A DNA stretch of 64,000 bases, from NCBI RefSeq assembly GCF_030297155.1, contig NZ_AP028067.1, forward strand, positions 496,001 to 560,000. Reading direction: 5' to 3'. The stretch is from Vibrio sp. FE10 (GTDB taxonomy: Bacteria; Pseudomonadota; Gammaproteobacteria; Enterobacterales; Vibrionaceae). A model generated the notes under the pieces. That model saw nothing but the letters and a program-made list of their open reading frames with translations, was not told the origin of the DNA and searched no databases. Below, in pieces: positions 1 to 9,728 of this stretch; positions within the stretch are counted from its first letter, which is position 1; every line of letters begins with the position of its first letter. The position numbers and the translations under genes were made by a program.

Positions 1-1
1 A

Positions 2-1066
2 ATACAAGATGTTATTCAAGCGGGAACTCCGGTTGTTGGCGATATTGAACTGTTTGGCTGGGCGGTAGACAAACCCGTCGTGGCAATAACAGGTTCCAAT
101 GGTAAAAGTACGGTGACCGATCTAACGGGTGTGCTTGCTAAGGCCGCCGGTCTTAACGTTGGCGTTGGTGGCAACATCGGTATTCCAGCCTTAGACCTTC
201 TTGAGCTTGATGCCGACTTGTATGTTCTTGAGCTTTCAAGCTTTCAGCTAGAGACAACATCCAGTTTAAGTCTTGCAGCTGCGGCCTTTTTGAACCTGTC
301 AGAAGATCATATGGATCGCTATCAAGGCATGGCCGATTACCGTGACGCTAAATTAAGAATTTTTAATAATGCTCAGTACGCGATTGTAAACCGAGAAGAC
401 AAAGAGACTTATCCTGACCACACGATGTCATTGGTGACATTTGGACTCGATGACCAAGAGTTTGGTGTATCAATAGTCGATGGTACCGAATGGCTAGTGG
501 ATAACGGTAAGCCAGTACTTGCTACTCAAGATTTAACATTGGTTGGACGTCACAATGTGGCGAATGCGTTAGTCTCTTTAGCACTGTTGAAGCAAGTTGG
601 TATTGATTACAGCAAAAGCCTTGAAGCTCTGAAAGCCTACAACGGTTTAACGCATCGTTGCCAAGTAGTGGCTGACAGACGCGAAATCAAATGGGTTAAC
701 GACTCGAAAGCGACCAACGTAGCCAGTACATTAGCGGCTCTGTCGGGGTTAGAGTACCAAGGTACTTTGTATCTCTTAGTCGGAGGTGTGGGCAAAGGCG
801 CTGACTTTAGCGAGCTTAAACCCGTGTTGGCGCAACTAGACCGTGTTCAGTTGTGTTGCTTCGGTGAAGATGCTGCGCAATTCATGCCATTACATCCATC
901 GGCGAAGACGTTTGATACCATGCGTGACATCATCGAGAGCATCTCTGCACAACTGGCGTCGGGTGACATGGTGATGCTGTCTCCTGCGTGTGCAAGCTTC
1001 GATCAATTTAATAACTTCATGGCGAGAGGTGATGCGTTCACTGAACTTGCCCATGAGTATGCCTAA
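2..1066 (+). CDS. murD: UDP-N-acetylmuramoylalanine--D-glutamate ligase MurD, 5' truncated by window edge
   Basis: Cytoplasmic Mur ligase that adds D-glutamate to UDP-MurNAc-L-Ala using ATP. The frame is open from base 2, so the gene starts outside the window; about 85 N-terminal residues appear to be missing compared with the usual ~440. The visible part has 354 residues. The P-loop GSNGKST lies at fragment residues 31-37, followed by the central-domain stretch ELSSFQLE and the C-terminal ligase-domain motif VNDSKATN. The internal GTG at base 80 is not the real start because the preceding residues continue the MurD fold. It ends 22 bp before ftsW, in the order usual for the division and cell wall cluster. 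Confidence 0.96.
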   Translation: MQDVIQAGTPVVGDIELFGWAVDKPVVAITGSNGKSTVTDLTGVLAKAAGLNVGVGGNIGIPALDLLELDADLYVLELSSFQLETTSSLSLAAAAFLNLSEDHMDRYQGMADYRDAKLRIFNNAQYAIVNREDKETYPDHTMSLVTFGLDDQEFGVSIVDGTEWLVDNGKPVLATQDLTLVGRHNVANALVSLALLKQVGIDYSKSLEALKAYNGLTHRCQVVADRREIKWVNDSKATNVASTLAALSGLEYQGTLYLLVGGVGKGADFSELKPVLAQLDRVQLCCFGEDAAQFMPLHPSAKTFDTMRDIIESISAQLASGDMVMLSPACASFDQFNNFMARGDAFTELAHEYA

Positions 1067-1088
1067 CGTGTTGAAGGACTAACATTCA

Positions 1089-2285
1089 GTGCAAAGAGTG
1101 AAAGAGATTAATCAATCTATTTGGCAATGGCTTAACCGTGCCACACCAGCGGCGCTCTACGATCGTCAGTTGGTATGGATTGCTCTTGGATTGATGCTAA
1201 CGGGCTTGGTAATGGTAACGTCGGCTTCGTTCCCAATCAGTGCTCGTTTAACCGATCAGCCGTTTCACTTTATGTTCCGTCACGCCATTTTCTTGGTGTT
1301 AGCGTTAATCGTATCCAGCGTAATACTTCAAATTCCAATGAAGCGTTGGTTTCAATACAGCATGTACCTACTGGGGTTATCCTTCTTTTTGTTGGTTGTG
1401 GTATTAGCTGTCGGTAAATCGGTGAACGGTGCATCGCGCTGGATTCCGCTTGGATTGTTTAACTTACAACCTGCCGAAGTCGCTAAATTATCGCTGTTTA
1501 TCTTTATGGCAGGCTACTTGGTTCGAAAACAAGACGAAGTGAGGAAAACCTTCTTCGGTGGTTTTGGTAAGCCAATTATGGTGTTTGGTGCCTTTGCAGT
1601 ATTACTCCTTGGCCAACCCGATTTAGGTACCGTTGTTGTAATGCTGGTTACCTTGTTTGGCATGCTATTTATCGCAGGTGCCAAGCTTTCACAGTTTATT
1701 GCCTTAATGGTGGCGGGTATTGCCGCGGTCGTCGGCTTGATTGTTATTGAGCCTTATCGTGTTCGACGTGTGACCTCATTCTGGGAACCATGGAATGACC
1801 CGTTTGGCAGTGGCTACCAGTTAACTCAATCACTGATGGCATTTGGCCGTGGTGATTGGATGGGGCAAGGCCTTGGTAACTCGGTTCAGAAGTTAGAATA
1901 TTTACCAGAAGCACATACCGATTTTGTGTTTGCTGTATTGGCTGAAGAGTTGGGCTTTGTTGGCGTGACCTTAGTGCTGATCCTTATTTTTAGTCTGGTG
2001 CTTAAAGCGATTCTAATTGGTAAGAAAGCCTTCGAAAACGACCAGTTATTCAGTGGCTACCTTGCCTTTGGTATTGGTATTTGGTTTGCTTTTCAAACGC
2101 TTGTTAACGTGGGTGCGGCTTCAGGTATCGTTCCAACTAAAGGCCTGACATTGCCATTAATCAGTTACGGTGGGTCAAGTTTGATCGTGATGTCGGTGGC
2201 GGTTTCGATGCTGCTACGTATCGATCACGAGTGCCGAATACAACAAAAAGAACAAGCCGACAATCAAAACGAATTAGTAGAATAA
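1089..2285 (+). CDS. ftsW: Peptidoglycan glycosyltransferase / division protein FtsW
   Basis: SEDS-family integral membrane protein that polymerises lipid II at the division septum together with its cognate class B PBP. It has 398 residues and about ten hydrophobic segments, the first near residues 28-50. The conserved SEDS stretch HTDFVFAV lies near residue 275, and a C-terminal PLISYGGSS motif is typical of FtsW/RodA. The start is GTG. The position between murD and murG identifies FtsW rather than RodA. It is 22 bp after murD and 9 bp before murG, so cotranscription is very likely. Confidence 0.96.
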   Translation: MQRVKEINQSIWQWLNRATPAALYDRQLVWIALGLMLTGLVMVTSASFPISARLTDQPFHFMFRHAIFLVLALIVSSVILQIPMKRWFQYSMYLLGLSFFLLVVVLAVGKSVNGASRWIPLGLFNLQPAEVAKLSLFIFMAGYLVRKQDEVRKTFFGGFGKPIMVFGAFAVLLLGQPDLGTVVVMLVTLFGMLFIAGAKLSQFIALMVAGIAAVVGLIVIEPYRVRRVTSFWEPWNDPFGSGYQLTQSLMAFGRGDWMGQGLGNSVQKLEYLPEAHTDFVFAVLAEELGFVGVTLVLILIFSLVLKAILIGKKAFENDQLFSGYLAFGIGIWFAFQTLVNVGAASGIVPTKGLTLPLISYGGSSLIVMSVAVSMLLRIDHECRIQQKEQADNQNELVE

Positions 2286-2294
2286 GAATCTAAC

Positions 2295-3359
2295 GTGATG
2301 AAAAAAAACAAAAAACTTTTAGTGATGGCTGGTGGTACTGGCGGTCACGTTTTCCCTGGTTTAGCCGTGGCTAAAAAGCTTCAGCAACAAGGTTGGGAAA
2401 TTCGCTGGTTAGGAACTGCGGACAGAATGGAAGCGGATCTGGTACCAAAGCATGGTATTGAGATCGACTTCATTAAGGTAAAAGGCCTGCGCGGTCAAGG
2501 CATTAGCAAGCTAATTAAAGCGCCATTCCAGATTATTAATGCCATACTTCAAGCAAGGCAGCACATCAAAGCATGGCAACCAGATGTTGTACTTGGAATG
2601 GGTGGTTACGTGAGTGGTCCCGGTGGCATCGCGGCATGGTTATCCGGTATTCCTGTGGTTCTACATGAACAAAATGCAGTGGCAGGTTTAACCAACCAAT
2701 GGCTATCTAAAATTGCTAAAAAAGTGTTCCAAGCTTTCCCTGGTGCGTTTCCTACTGCACAGGTGGTGGGTAACCCTGTTCGTGAAGATGTTGTTGCCTT
2801 GGCTGAACCCGAGCAACGCATGGCAGAGCGTGACGGTGATATTCGTATCCTCGTGATGGGTGGCAGTCAGGGCGCTAAGATCCTGAACGATACCTTACCA
2901 GTTACCATAGCCCAGCTTGGTGAAGGTTTTACTGTGATGCATCAAGCTGGTAAGAACAATCAACAACAAGTGATTGAACAATACAAATCACATTCTGTAG
3001 ATAATGTTCAAGTGACTGAATTTATTGATGATGTGGCGCAAGCTTATGAGTGGGCAGATCTATTAGTGTGTCGCTCAGGTGCATTGACCGTATCTGAAGT
3101 GTCTGCAGCAGGCGTGGGTTCTGTCTTCGTTCCGTTCATGCACAAAGACAGACAACAAGCGCTGAATGCCGATCACCTCGTTGAATGTGGCGCGGCGCTA
3201 ATGATTGAACAGCCTCAACTGACGGCTGATAAGCTAGCGAACACTATCGCTCAGCTTGATAGAAATGAATTAAAAATGATGGCAACAAAAGCTCGTCAGG
3301 CAGCCAAGCTTGATGCGGATGTGACCGTCGCTGAAGCGATTAAAGCTTTAGCAAAATAA
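2295..3359 (+). CDS. murG: Undecaprenyl-PP-MurNAc-pentapeptide GlcNAc transferase MurG
   Basis: Peripheral inner-membrane GT28 glycosyltransferase that converts lipid I to lipid II with UDP-GlcNAc. At 354 residues it has family length. The glycine-rich loop GGTGGH is at residues 13-18 and the second donor-binding loop MGGSQGAK is in the middle of the protein. The ORF opens with GTG immediately followed by ATG (base 2298), and either could be used. It sits 9 bp after ftsW and about 13 bp before murC. Confidence 0.96.
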   Translation: MMKKNKKLLVMAGGTGGHVFPGLAVAKKLQQQGWEIRWLGTADRMEADLVPKHGIEIDFIKVKGLRGQGISKLIKAPFQIINAILQARQHIKAWQPDVVLGMGGYVSGPGGIAAWLSGIPVVLHEQNAVAGLTNQWLSKIAKKVFQAFPGAFPTAQVVGNPVREDVVALAEPEQRMAERDGDIRILVMGGSQGAKILNDTLPVTIAQLGEGFTVMHQAGKNNQQQVIEQYKSHSVDNVQVTEFIDDVAQAYEWADLLVCRSGALTVSEVSAAGVGSVFVPFMHKDRQQALNADHLVECGAALMIEQPQLTADKLANTIAQLDRNELKMMATKARQAAKLDADVTVAEAIKALAK

Positions 3360-3372
3360 TGAGATTGAATTG

Positions 3373-4833
3373 ATGACGATTGAACATACCCAAGACTTAG
3401 CGCAAATCCGTGCAATGGTGCCAGAAATGCGCCGTGTTAAATCTATCCACTTCATTGGTATTGGTGGCGCAGGAATGAGCGGGATTGCTGAAGTCTTGCT
3501 TAATGAAGGCTATCAGATCACGGGTTCTGACATTGCTCAAAACCCAGTGACCGATCGTTTAGTTAGCAAGGGCGCGACCGTTTATATTGGTCACCAAGCA
3601 AGTAACGTTGCCGACGCAAGTGTGGTAGTGGTTTCAACCGCTATCAACGAAGAAAACCCAGAGATTATTGCCGCTCGTGAAGCGCGCACACCTATCGTTC
3701 GTCGTGCTGAAATGCTGGCTGAACTGATGCGTTTTCGTCATGGCATTGCTGTGGCAGGTACGCACGGTAAAACAACGACCACTGCGCTAGTGACACAGAT
3801 TTACTCGGAAGCGGGTCTAGATCCAACCTTTGTAAACGGTGGTTTGGTGAAGAGTGTAGGCACGAATGCTCGTCTAGGCTCGAGTCGCATTCTTATCGCT
3901 GAAGCCGATGAAAGCGATGCGTCATTCTTACATCTGCAACCAATGGTGAGTATCGTTACTAACATTGAAGCGGATCATATGGATACTTACGGCGGCGATT
4001 TCGAAACGCTAAAGCAGACGTTCATTGATTTCTTACACAATCTGCCATTCTACGGTCAGGCTGTGATGTGTGTTGATGATCCGGTAGTACGTGAGCTTAT
4101 TCCTCAGGTTAGTCGCCAAGTGATTACCTACGGCTTCTCAGAAGATGCGGATATCCGTATTGAAAACTACGTACAGGAAGGCCAACAAGGCAAGTTCACT
4201 GTGGTACGTGAAGGCAAAGCTAACCTAGATATTACGTTGAACATTCCAGGTCGCCATAACGCACTGAACGCATCAGCGGCGATTGCGGTTGCGACGGAAG
4301 ATGACATCAGCGATGAAGCTATTTTAAAAGCGATGGCGGGAACGGAAGGCACTGGCCGTCGTTTCGATCACCTTGGTGAATACGAAACGGGTAAGGGTAT
4401 TGCAATGTTGGTTGATGATTACGGTCATCATCCAACCGAAGTTGATGTAACGATTCAAGCTGCCCGTAGTGGCTGGACAGACAAACGTCTTGTGATGATT
4501 TTCCAACCACACCGCTACAGCCGAACGCGTGACCTGTATGATGACTTTGCTAACGTTCTTGAACAGGTTGATGTTCTAATATTATTAGATGTGTACTCTG
4601 CAGGTGAGAAACCGATTGCAGGGGCAGACGGACGCTCGTTAAGTCGAACTATTCGTGGGCGTGGTAAGATTGATCCGATCTTCGTTGCTGATATCAACAC
4701 GCTGCCATCGGTTCTAGCCAACGTCATTCAAGGCGGTGACCTTGTTTTAACGCAGGGTGCAGGTGATGTTGGTCGTGTTGCTAAGCAACTCGAATCGCTA
4801 CAGTTAGACATTAATAATATGCAGAACGCGTAA
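3373..4833 (+). CDS. murC: UDP-N-acetylmuramate--L-alanine ligase MurC
   Basis: First Mur ligase of the cytoplasmic peptidoglycan pathway; it adds L-Ala to UDP-MurNAc. The N-terminal Rossmann motif GIGGAGMSG is clear and the ATP-binding loop GTHGKTTTT is at residues 129-137 counted from the ATG. I chose the ATG at 3373 (486 residues, beginning MTIEHTQ) over the TTG one codon upstream, because MurC proteins of vibrios start this way. In E. coli ddlB follows murC. Here the next gene is ftsQ, after 182 bp. Confidence 0.95.
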   Translation: MTIEHTQDLAQIRAMVPEMRRVKSIHFIGIGGAGMSGIAEVLLNEGYQITGSDIAQNPVTDRLVSKGATVYIGHQASNVADASVVVVSTAINEENPEIIAAREARTPIVRRAEMLAELMRFRHGIAVAGTHGKTTTTALVTQIYSEAGLDPTFVNGGLVKSVGTNARLGSSRILIAEADESDASFLHLQPMVSIVTNIEADHMDTYGGDFETLKQTFIDFLHNLPFYGQAVMCVDDPVVRELIPQVSRQVITYGFSEDADIRIENYVQEGQQGKFTVVREGKANLDITLNIPGRHNALNASAAIAVATEDDISDEAILKAMAGTEGTGRRFDHLGEYETGKGIAMLVDDYGHHPTEVDVTIQAARSGWTDKRLVMIFQPHRYSRTRDLYDDFANVLEQVDVLILLDVYSAGEKPIAGADGRSLSRTIRGRGKIDPIFVADINTLPSVLANVIQGGDLVLTQGAGDVGRVAKQLESLQLDINNMQNA

Positions 4834-4855
4834 CAGAATACTGTCTACAGACTGT

Positions 4856-4884
4856 GGTCAATCGCTCACTTCTTGCGATTGACC
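4856..4884 (+). other. Strong 10-bp hairpin in murC-ftsQ gap
   Basis: GGTCAATCGC (4856-4865) and GCGATTGACC (4875-4884) are perfect reverse complements with a 9-nt loop. No T-run follows on the + strand, so it is not a classic intrinsic terminator. Another TTGACC follows at about 4890. It lies 22 bp after the murC stop and could be an RNA processing or stability element. Confidence 0.5.
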
Positions 4885-4915
4885 TAAAATTGACCAAAAA
4901 TCTTATTATCAACGT

Positions 4916-4943
4916 TTGATAGTTTGATTTTGCTCAGTATAAT
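4916..4943 (+). promoter_or_regulatory. Probable sigma70 promoter for ftsQ
   Basis: TTGATA at 4916-4921 and a perfect TATAAT at 4938-4943 are separated by 16 bp, about 70 bp before ftsQ. It falls in the gap where ddlB would be in enterobacteria, so ftsQAZ may have its own promoter here. Confidence 0.6.
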
Positions 4944-5015
4944 TCATAGGTTAAAGTAAGTGCTTTTACCTCTATTACGAAGATAGGGAATAGAATTGCG
5001 AACCAACGACAGGGA

Positions 5016-5804
5016 ATGCGGGCTTTGGTAGAAAGTACTTTTAGCGAAAACCGCCACCTATTCAGTTTACCATCGCTCAAGAAACACGCCTTAGGCGGGT
5101 CTTTTTTAGTCGTGGTATTGCTATTCATTGGGTTTCTCTTCTATACCACACTAACTTGGATGTGGGACGATCAGCGATTGCCTCTTTCCAAAATAGTACT
5201 TCAAGGCGACTTAACTTATGTAACGGCTGGTGATGTTCAGCATGCTTTTGGCGAGTTAGAACATATTGGTACCTTCATGTCGCAAGATATTGGGGTGTTG
5301 CAAGACAGCTTAGAGGCGTTACCTTGGGTATCTGTTGTCTCGATTCGTAAACAGTGGCCAGACACAATAAAAGTATTTTTGACTGAATACCAAGCAGCAG
5401 CAATCTGGAATGGCAACATGCTGCTCAACGAAAACGGTCAAGTGTTTAATGGCGATATCGGCCTGTTGAAGGGCGATAGAGTTAAGCTTTATGGCCCGGA
5501 AGGGACCAGCCAAGAAGTGATAGCAAAATGGCGACAGATAACTCCTTTGATTAACAGTCTAGGGTTAACCGTTACCTCGCTCGTTCTCAATGAGCGCCGT
5601 GCTTGGCAAATAATCCTAGATAACGGTATCCGTTTAGAACTAGGTAAAGATTCTTTAGATGAGCGTGTTGAACGCTTTATTTCGCTTTATAACGAATTAG
5701 GAAGTAAAGCGAATCAAGTGAGCTACATCGACCTCAGGTATGATACGGGAGCCGCTGTAGGCTGGTTTCCAGAGCAAGAGTTAGAAGAGAGCAGAAATGA
5801 CTAA
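5016..5804 (+). CDS. ftsQ: Cell division protein FtsQ
   Basis: Bitopic inner-membrane divisome protein that links the FtsBL complex to other septal proteins. It has 262 residues: a short cytoplasmic N-terminus, one membrane segment near residues 28-48, then a periplasmic POTRA domain (beginning LSKIVLQGDLTYV) and the FtsQ beta domain. The ATG at 5016 has an AGGGA only two bases upstream, which is too close. The frame stays open upstream to 4950, with ATT at 4995 as the only well-spaced alternative, so the true start is uncertain. The 3' end overlaps ftsA by 8 bp. Confidence 0.9.
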   Translation: MRALVESTFSENRHLFSLPSLKKHALGGSFLVVVLLFIGFLFYTTLTWMWDDQRLPLSKIVLQGDLTYVTAGDVQHAFGELEHIGTFMSQDIGVLQDSLEALPWVSVVSIRKQWPDTIKVFLTEYQAAAIWNGNMLLNENGQVFNGDIGLLKGDRVKLYGPEGTSQEVIAKWRQITPLINSLGLTVTSLVLNERRAWQIILDNGIRLELGKDSLDERVERFISLYNELGSKANQVSYIDLRYDTGAAVGWFPEQELEESRND

Positions 5805-7065
5805 GACCGCAGATGACAACATAATCGTTGGTCTTGATATAGGCACTGCGACCATATCAGCTCTAGTTGGTGAAATACTGCCTGATGGTCAAATCAATAT
5901 CATTGGTTCAGGGCAAAGCCCATCCAGAGGTATGGATAAAGGTGGTGTAAACGACCTAGAGTCGGTAGTGAAGTCGGTTCAGCGAGCAATTGATCAAGCA
6001 GAGTTGATGGCTGAATGCCAAATCAGCAATGTATTTATCTCGCTGTCCGGTAAGCATATCGCAAGCCGAATTGAAAAAGGCATGGGCACTATTTCAGATG
6101 AAGAAGTGTCTCAAGACGATATGGATCGAGCGATCCATACCGCGAAATCGATTAAAATAGGTGATGAACAGAGAATTCTGCACGTGATTCCACAAGAATT
6201 TACCATCGATTACCAAGAAGGCATTAAGAATCCACTTGGTTTATCTGGTGTTCGAATGGAAGTCAGTGTTCACCTAATTTCGTGCCATAGCGACATGGCG
6301 AGAAACATTATTAAAGCTGTTGAACGATGTGGTCTCACTGTAGAACAAATCGTGTTTTCAGGACTTGCCTCAAGTAATGCGGTAATTACTGACGACGAGA
6401 GAGAGCTTGGAGTATGTGTTGTTGATATTGGTGCCGGTACGATGGATATTTCCATTTGGACTGGCGGCGCACTGCGACACACAGAAGTCTTTTCCTACGC
6501 AGGAAATGCAGTAACCAGTGATATTGCCTTCGCTTTCGGCACGCCAGTGAGCGATGCTGAAGAGATAAAAGTAAACCATGGTTGCGCTCTGAGTGAACTC
6601 GTAAGCAAGGATGATTCTGTTAACGTCCCAAGTGTAGGTGGCCGTCCATCGAGAAGTTTGCAAAGACAAACTTTGTCGGAAGTGATTGAACCACGTTACA
6701 CTGAACTTATGGGCCTCGTTAACCAAACTATTGATACGGTTCAATTACAGCTACGAGATGAGGGTATTAAGCACCACCTTGCAGCTGGCGTCGTTCTCAC
6801 TGGTGGAGCGGCACAAATTGACGGATTGGTAGAGTGTGCGGAACGTGTTTTCCGCAATCAAGTTCGAGTTGGTAAGCCATTAGAAGTTAGTGGCTTAACT
6901 GACTATGTTAAAGAGCCGTATCATTCTACGGCGGTTGGTTTACTTCATTACGCAAGAGATTGTCAGATAAGTGATGAAGGTGATTACAGCGAACCTAAGC
7001 GTTCAGCACCTTCTATGTCAGGTTTATTTGGTAAATTGCGTAATTGGATACAAAAAGAGTTTTAA
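5797..7065 (+). CDS. ftsA: Cell division protein FtsA
   Basis: Actin-like ATPase that tethers FtsZ filaments to the inner membrane and recruits later divisome proteins. It has 422 residues, as usual. The phosphate-1 motif GLDIGTAT is near residue 12 and the phosphate-2 motif VVDIGAGTMDIS near residue 208. The C-terminus (GLFGKLRNWIQKEF) is the expected amphipathic membrane-targeting helix. It overlaps the end of ftsQ by 8 bp and precedes ftsZ by 31 bp, so translation is probably coupled to ftsQ. Confidence 0.97.
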   Translation: MTKTADDNIIVGLDIGTATISALVGEILPDGQINIIGSGQSPSRGMDKGGVNDLESVVKSVQRAIDQAELMAECQISNVFISLSGKHIASRIEKGMGTISDEEVSQDDMDRAIHTAKSIKIGDEQRILHVIPQEFTIDYQEGIKNPLGLSGVRMEVSVHLISCHSDMARNIIKAVERCGLTVEQIVFSGLASSNAVITDDERELGVCVVDIGAGTMDISIWTGGALRHTEVFSYAGNAVTSDIAFAFGTPVSDAEEIKVNHGCALSELVSKDDSVNVPSVGGRPSRSLQRQTLSEVIEPRYTELMGLVNQTIDTVQLQLRDEGIKHHLAAGVVLTGGAAQIDGLVECAERVFRNQVRVGKPLEVSGLTDYVKEPYHSTAVGLLHYARDCQISDEGDYSEPKRSAPSMSGLFGKLRNWIQKEF

Positions 7066-7096
7066 CCTGAGTTGCAGGAAAAAACGGAGATAACAC

Positions 7097-8326
7097 ATGT
7101 TTGAACCGATGATGGAAATGTCTGACGATGCAGTAATTAAAGTCGTTGGAGTTGGTGGCGGTGGCGGTAACGCTGTTGAGCACATGGTACGTGAGTCAAT
7201 TGAAGGCGTAGAATTCATTAGTGTTAACACTGATGCTCAAGCCCTTCGTAAAACAAGCGTGAGCAGCGTGATCCAGATTGGTGGTGATATCACTAAAGGC
7301 TTGGGCGCTGGTGCAAACCCACAAGTAGGCCGTGATGCAGCTCTCGAAGATCGAGAAAGAATTAAAGAAGTTCTAACTGGCGCCGATATGGTATTTATCG
7401 CAGCTGGTATGGGCGGTGGTACAGGTACAGGTGCTGCTCCAGTTATTGCTGAAGTTGCGAAAGAGTTGGGTGTGCTAACGGTTGCTGTTGTAACTAAGCC
7501 ATTTAGCTTTGAAGGCAAAAAGCGTTTAGCGTTTGCTGAGCAAGGTATCGAAGAGCTTTCTAAACATGTGGATTCTTTAATTACGATTCCAAATGAAAAG
7601 CTACTTAAAGTACTTGGCCGTGGCGTAACACTGCTAGAAGCTTTCGCAAGTGCAAATGATGTACTTAAAAACGCTGTACAAGGTATCGCTGAGCTAATTA
7701 CTCGCCCTGGTATGATCAACGTCGATTTCGCGGATGTTCGCACTGTGATGTCGGAAATGGGTCATGCAATGATGGGTAGCGGTATCGCAAAAGGTGAAGA
7801 CCGTGCTGAAGAAGCTGCTGAAACGGCAATTTCTAGCCCATTATTAGAAGACATCGACCTAGCTGGTGCTCGTGGCGTTCTTGTTAACATCACTGCTGGC
7901 CTAGATATGCGCTTAGATGAATTCGAAACTGTGGGTAATACAGTTAAGGCATTCGCTTCTGATAACGCAACGGTTGTTATTGGTACTTCTCTAGACCCTG
8001 ATATGACGGATGAAATCCGCGTAACTGTTGTTGCAACAGGTATCGGCACAGAGAAAAAACCAGACATTACTTTAGTTGCTGGTGGTAAAGCAAAAGTAGC
8101 GCCAACGGCTCAACCTCAAGTTGCTGTTCAAACAGCAGCAAAAGTGGAAGAGAAAGTGGCACAACCATTGCAGGAAAAAACTGAGGTAAAACCTCAAGTT
8201 AAACCACAGCCAACAACGTCACCTGTTTCTTCAGGTACAGGCGCTAGCCAGAGTGCTGCACCTAAAGCTGAGAAAGAGAGCGGATATTTAGATATCCCAG
8301 CATTTTTACGACGTCAGGCTGATTAA
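7097..8326 (+). CDS. ftsZ: Tubulin-like cell division GTPase FtsZ
   Basis: Forms the Z-ring that organises septation. It has 409 residues. The N-terminal GTPase domain carries the tubulin signature GGGTGTG near residue 106. A Gln/Pro/Ala/Lys-rich linker spans about residues 325-390. The C-terminal tail DIPAFLRRQ is the conserved peptide bound by FtsA and ZipA. The ribosome-binding region upstream is purine-rich (CGGAGATAA). It lies 31 bp after ftsA. Confidence 0.98.
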   Translation: MFEPMMEMSDDAVIKVVGVGGGGGNAVEHMVRESIEGVEFISVNTDAQALRKTSVSSVIQIGGDITKGLGAGANPQVGRDAALEDRERIKEVLTGADMVFIAAGMGGGTGTGAAPVIAEVAKELGVLTVAVVTKPFSFEGKKRLAFAEQGIEELSKHVDSLITIPNEKLLKVLGRGVTLLEAFASANDVLKNAVQGIAELITRPGMINVDFADVRTVMSEMGHAMMGSGIAKGEDRAEEAAETAISSPLLEDIDLAGARGVLVNITAGLDMRLDEFETVGNTVKAFASDNATVVIGTSLDPDMTDEIRVTVVATGIGTEKKPDITLVAGGKAKVAPTAQPQVAVQTAAKVEEKVAQPLQEKTEVKPQVKPQPTTSPVSSGTGASQSAAPKAEKESGYLDIPAFLRRQAD

Positions 8327-8371
8327 CAAATACCCAAAATTTGACTATCGTCGAATTAATGGTAAAATTCG

Positions 8372-8391
8372 CGGTCGGTAAATACTGACCG
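8372..8391 (+). other. Hairpin between ftsZ and lpxC
   Basis: CGGTC(G)GTA and TAC(T)GACCG form a 9-bp stem with one G-T pair, about 30 bp before lpxC. No T-run follows, so it looks like an mRNA structure in the leader or an operator rather than a terminator. Confidence 0.35.
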
Positions 8392-8422
8392 TGATTTGTA
8401 GCACTGATAACGAGGCAAGCAG

Positions 8423-9340
8423 ATGATCAGACAACGTACTCTGAAAGAAATTGTGAAAACAACTGGTGTGGGTCTCCACTCTGGTCGTAAAGTCACACTT
8501 ACTCTTCGCCCGGCAGCTGCAAATACAGGTATTGTTTATCGTCGTACAGATGTAAATCCACCTGTAGATTTCCCAGCTGATCCAGCATCAGTTCGTGACA
8601 CTATGCTATGTACCGCTCTTGTTAATGACGAAGGCGTACGTATCTCTACAGTGGAGCACCTTAACGCAGCTCTAGCCGGAATGGGTATCGACAACATTAT
8701 TGTTGAAGTAGATGCTCCAGAAATTCCAATTATGGATGGTAGCGCAAGCCCATTCGTATACTTGCTACAGCAAGCGGGTGTAGAAACACTGAATGCAGCG
8801 AAGCGTTTTATTCGAATCAAAAAGCCTATTCGTTTTGAAGATGGCGATAAATGGGCAGAGTTTGTTCCATTTAACGGCTTCCGTATGGACTTTGAGATCG
8901 ACTTTAACCACCCTGCAATTGAATCCGATGAGCAACGTTTGTTGTTTGATTTCTCATCACAAGGTTTTGTGAAGCAGATTTCTCGTGCTCGTACTTTCGG
9001 TTTTATGCGCGATATTGAGTACCTTCAGTCTCAAAACCTAGTACTTGGCGGTAGCTTTGATAATGCTATCGTACTGGACGAATACCGAATTCTTAATGAA
9101 GAAGGCCTTCGTTTCGACAATGAGTTTGTAACTCATAAAGTATTGGATGCGATTGGTGACCTTTACATGTGTGGACACGCTATCATTGGTGAGTTCCGTG
9201 CATACAAATCAGGTCACGGCCTAAACAACCAACTTTTACGCGCAGTTCTTGCTGACGCAGAAGCTTGGGAATGGGCAACATTCGAAGAAGAAGCGGGCTC
9301 TCCAGTTGCTTTCGCAGAACCGGGTATGGTTCTAGCGTAA
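8423..9340 (+). CDS. lpxC: UDP-3-O-acyl-N-acetylglucosamine deacetylase LpxC
   Basis: Zn-dependent cytoplasmic deacetylase that commits UDP-acyl-GlcNAc to lipid A synthesis. It has 305 residues. The zinc ligands are visible at the family positions: H79 in STVEHLNA, then H238 and D242 in HKVLDAIGD. The HSGR motif near residues 19-22 belongs to the first domain. The gene ends the division cluster and is followed by a clear terminator. Confidence 0.98.
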   Translation: MIRQRTLKEIVKTTGVGLHSGRKVTLTLRPAAANTGIVYRRTDVNPPVDFPADPASVRDTMLCTALVNDEGVRISTVEHLNAALAGMGIDNIIVEVDAPEIPIMDGSASPFVYLLQQAGVETLNAAKRFIRIKKPIRFEDGDKWAEFVPFNGFRMDFEIDFNHPAIESDEQRLLFDFSSQGFVKQISRARTFGFMRDIEYLQSQNLVLGGSFDNAIVLDEYRILNEEGLRFDNEFVTHKVLDAIGDLYMCGHAIIGEFRAYKSGHGLNNQLLRAVLADAEAWEWATFEEEAGSPVAFAEPGMVLA

Positions 9341-9368
9341 TTGTTGTTTACAACAATATAAGATTTCA

Positions 9369-9396
9369 AAAACCAGGTCATCGGCCTGGTTTTTTT
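9369..9396 (+). terminator. Rho-independent terminator after lpxC
   Basis: The stem AAACCAGG / CCTGGTTT with a 7-nt loop is followed by a T-run. It lies 29 bp after the lpxC stop. Confidence 0.85.
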
Positions 9397-9728
9397 GTAT
9401 CTATTTTCCAGATACAGTGTCGTTAACCTCCGGAAATTGCTGGCCAATGGGCTGCAGTCTGCTTAATCCATCAGCAATTAGAAAGAAAAGTTCCAAGCAC
9501 ATCAAACAAATGGTGTTCTAAATGGTCGTTAGTGTGAAAATTACTTACACTAAAGGGCATTAATTTTAACTCAAGCCTTGAAAACTCTACTCTCAAGTAC
9601 AATATCAAAGATACTAGATTTATCTCAGTATCCTTGGTTAGTAACTGAAGACTAGTTCATAGCTAGTAGAGACTGACGGCATTTAAAATAGATCGCGGAC
9701 GATCTGAGAACGAAGAGATTCCAAGCAC
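9397..9728. other. secA leader region, no secM
   Basis: About 330 bp with no convincing gene; neither a SecM-like arrest peptide nor a DUF721/DciA ORF is visible. Just before secA there is a small hairpin GATCG-CGGA-CGATC (9691-9704) and an ACTAG/CTAGT inverted repeat (9651-9667). The 12-mer TTCCAAGCACAT occurs twice, at 9491-9502 and at 9719-9730; the second copy runs into the secA start codon. Confidence 0.4.

Noticed and set aside
7237..7743. 168-codon - strand ORF inside ftsZ
   Set aside because: Antisense shadow of a highly conserved gene; its Ser/Pro/Thr-rich composition mirrors the complementary codons.
9447..9521. 24-codon ORF in the secA leader, considered as a SecM-like arrest peptide
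   Set aside because: No ribosome-binding site, no signal sequence and no arrest-like C-terminus.
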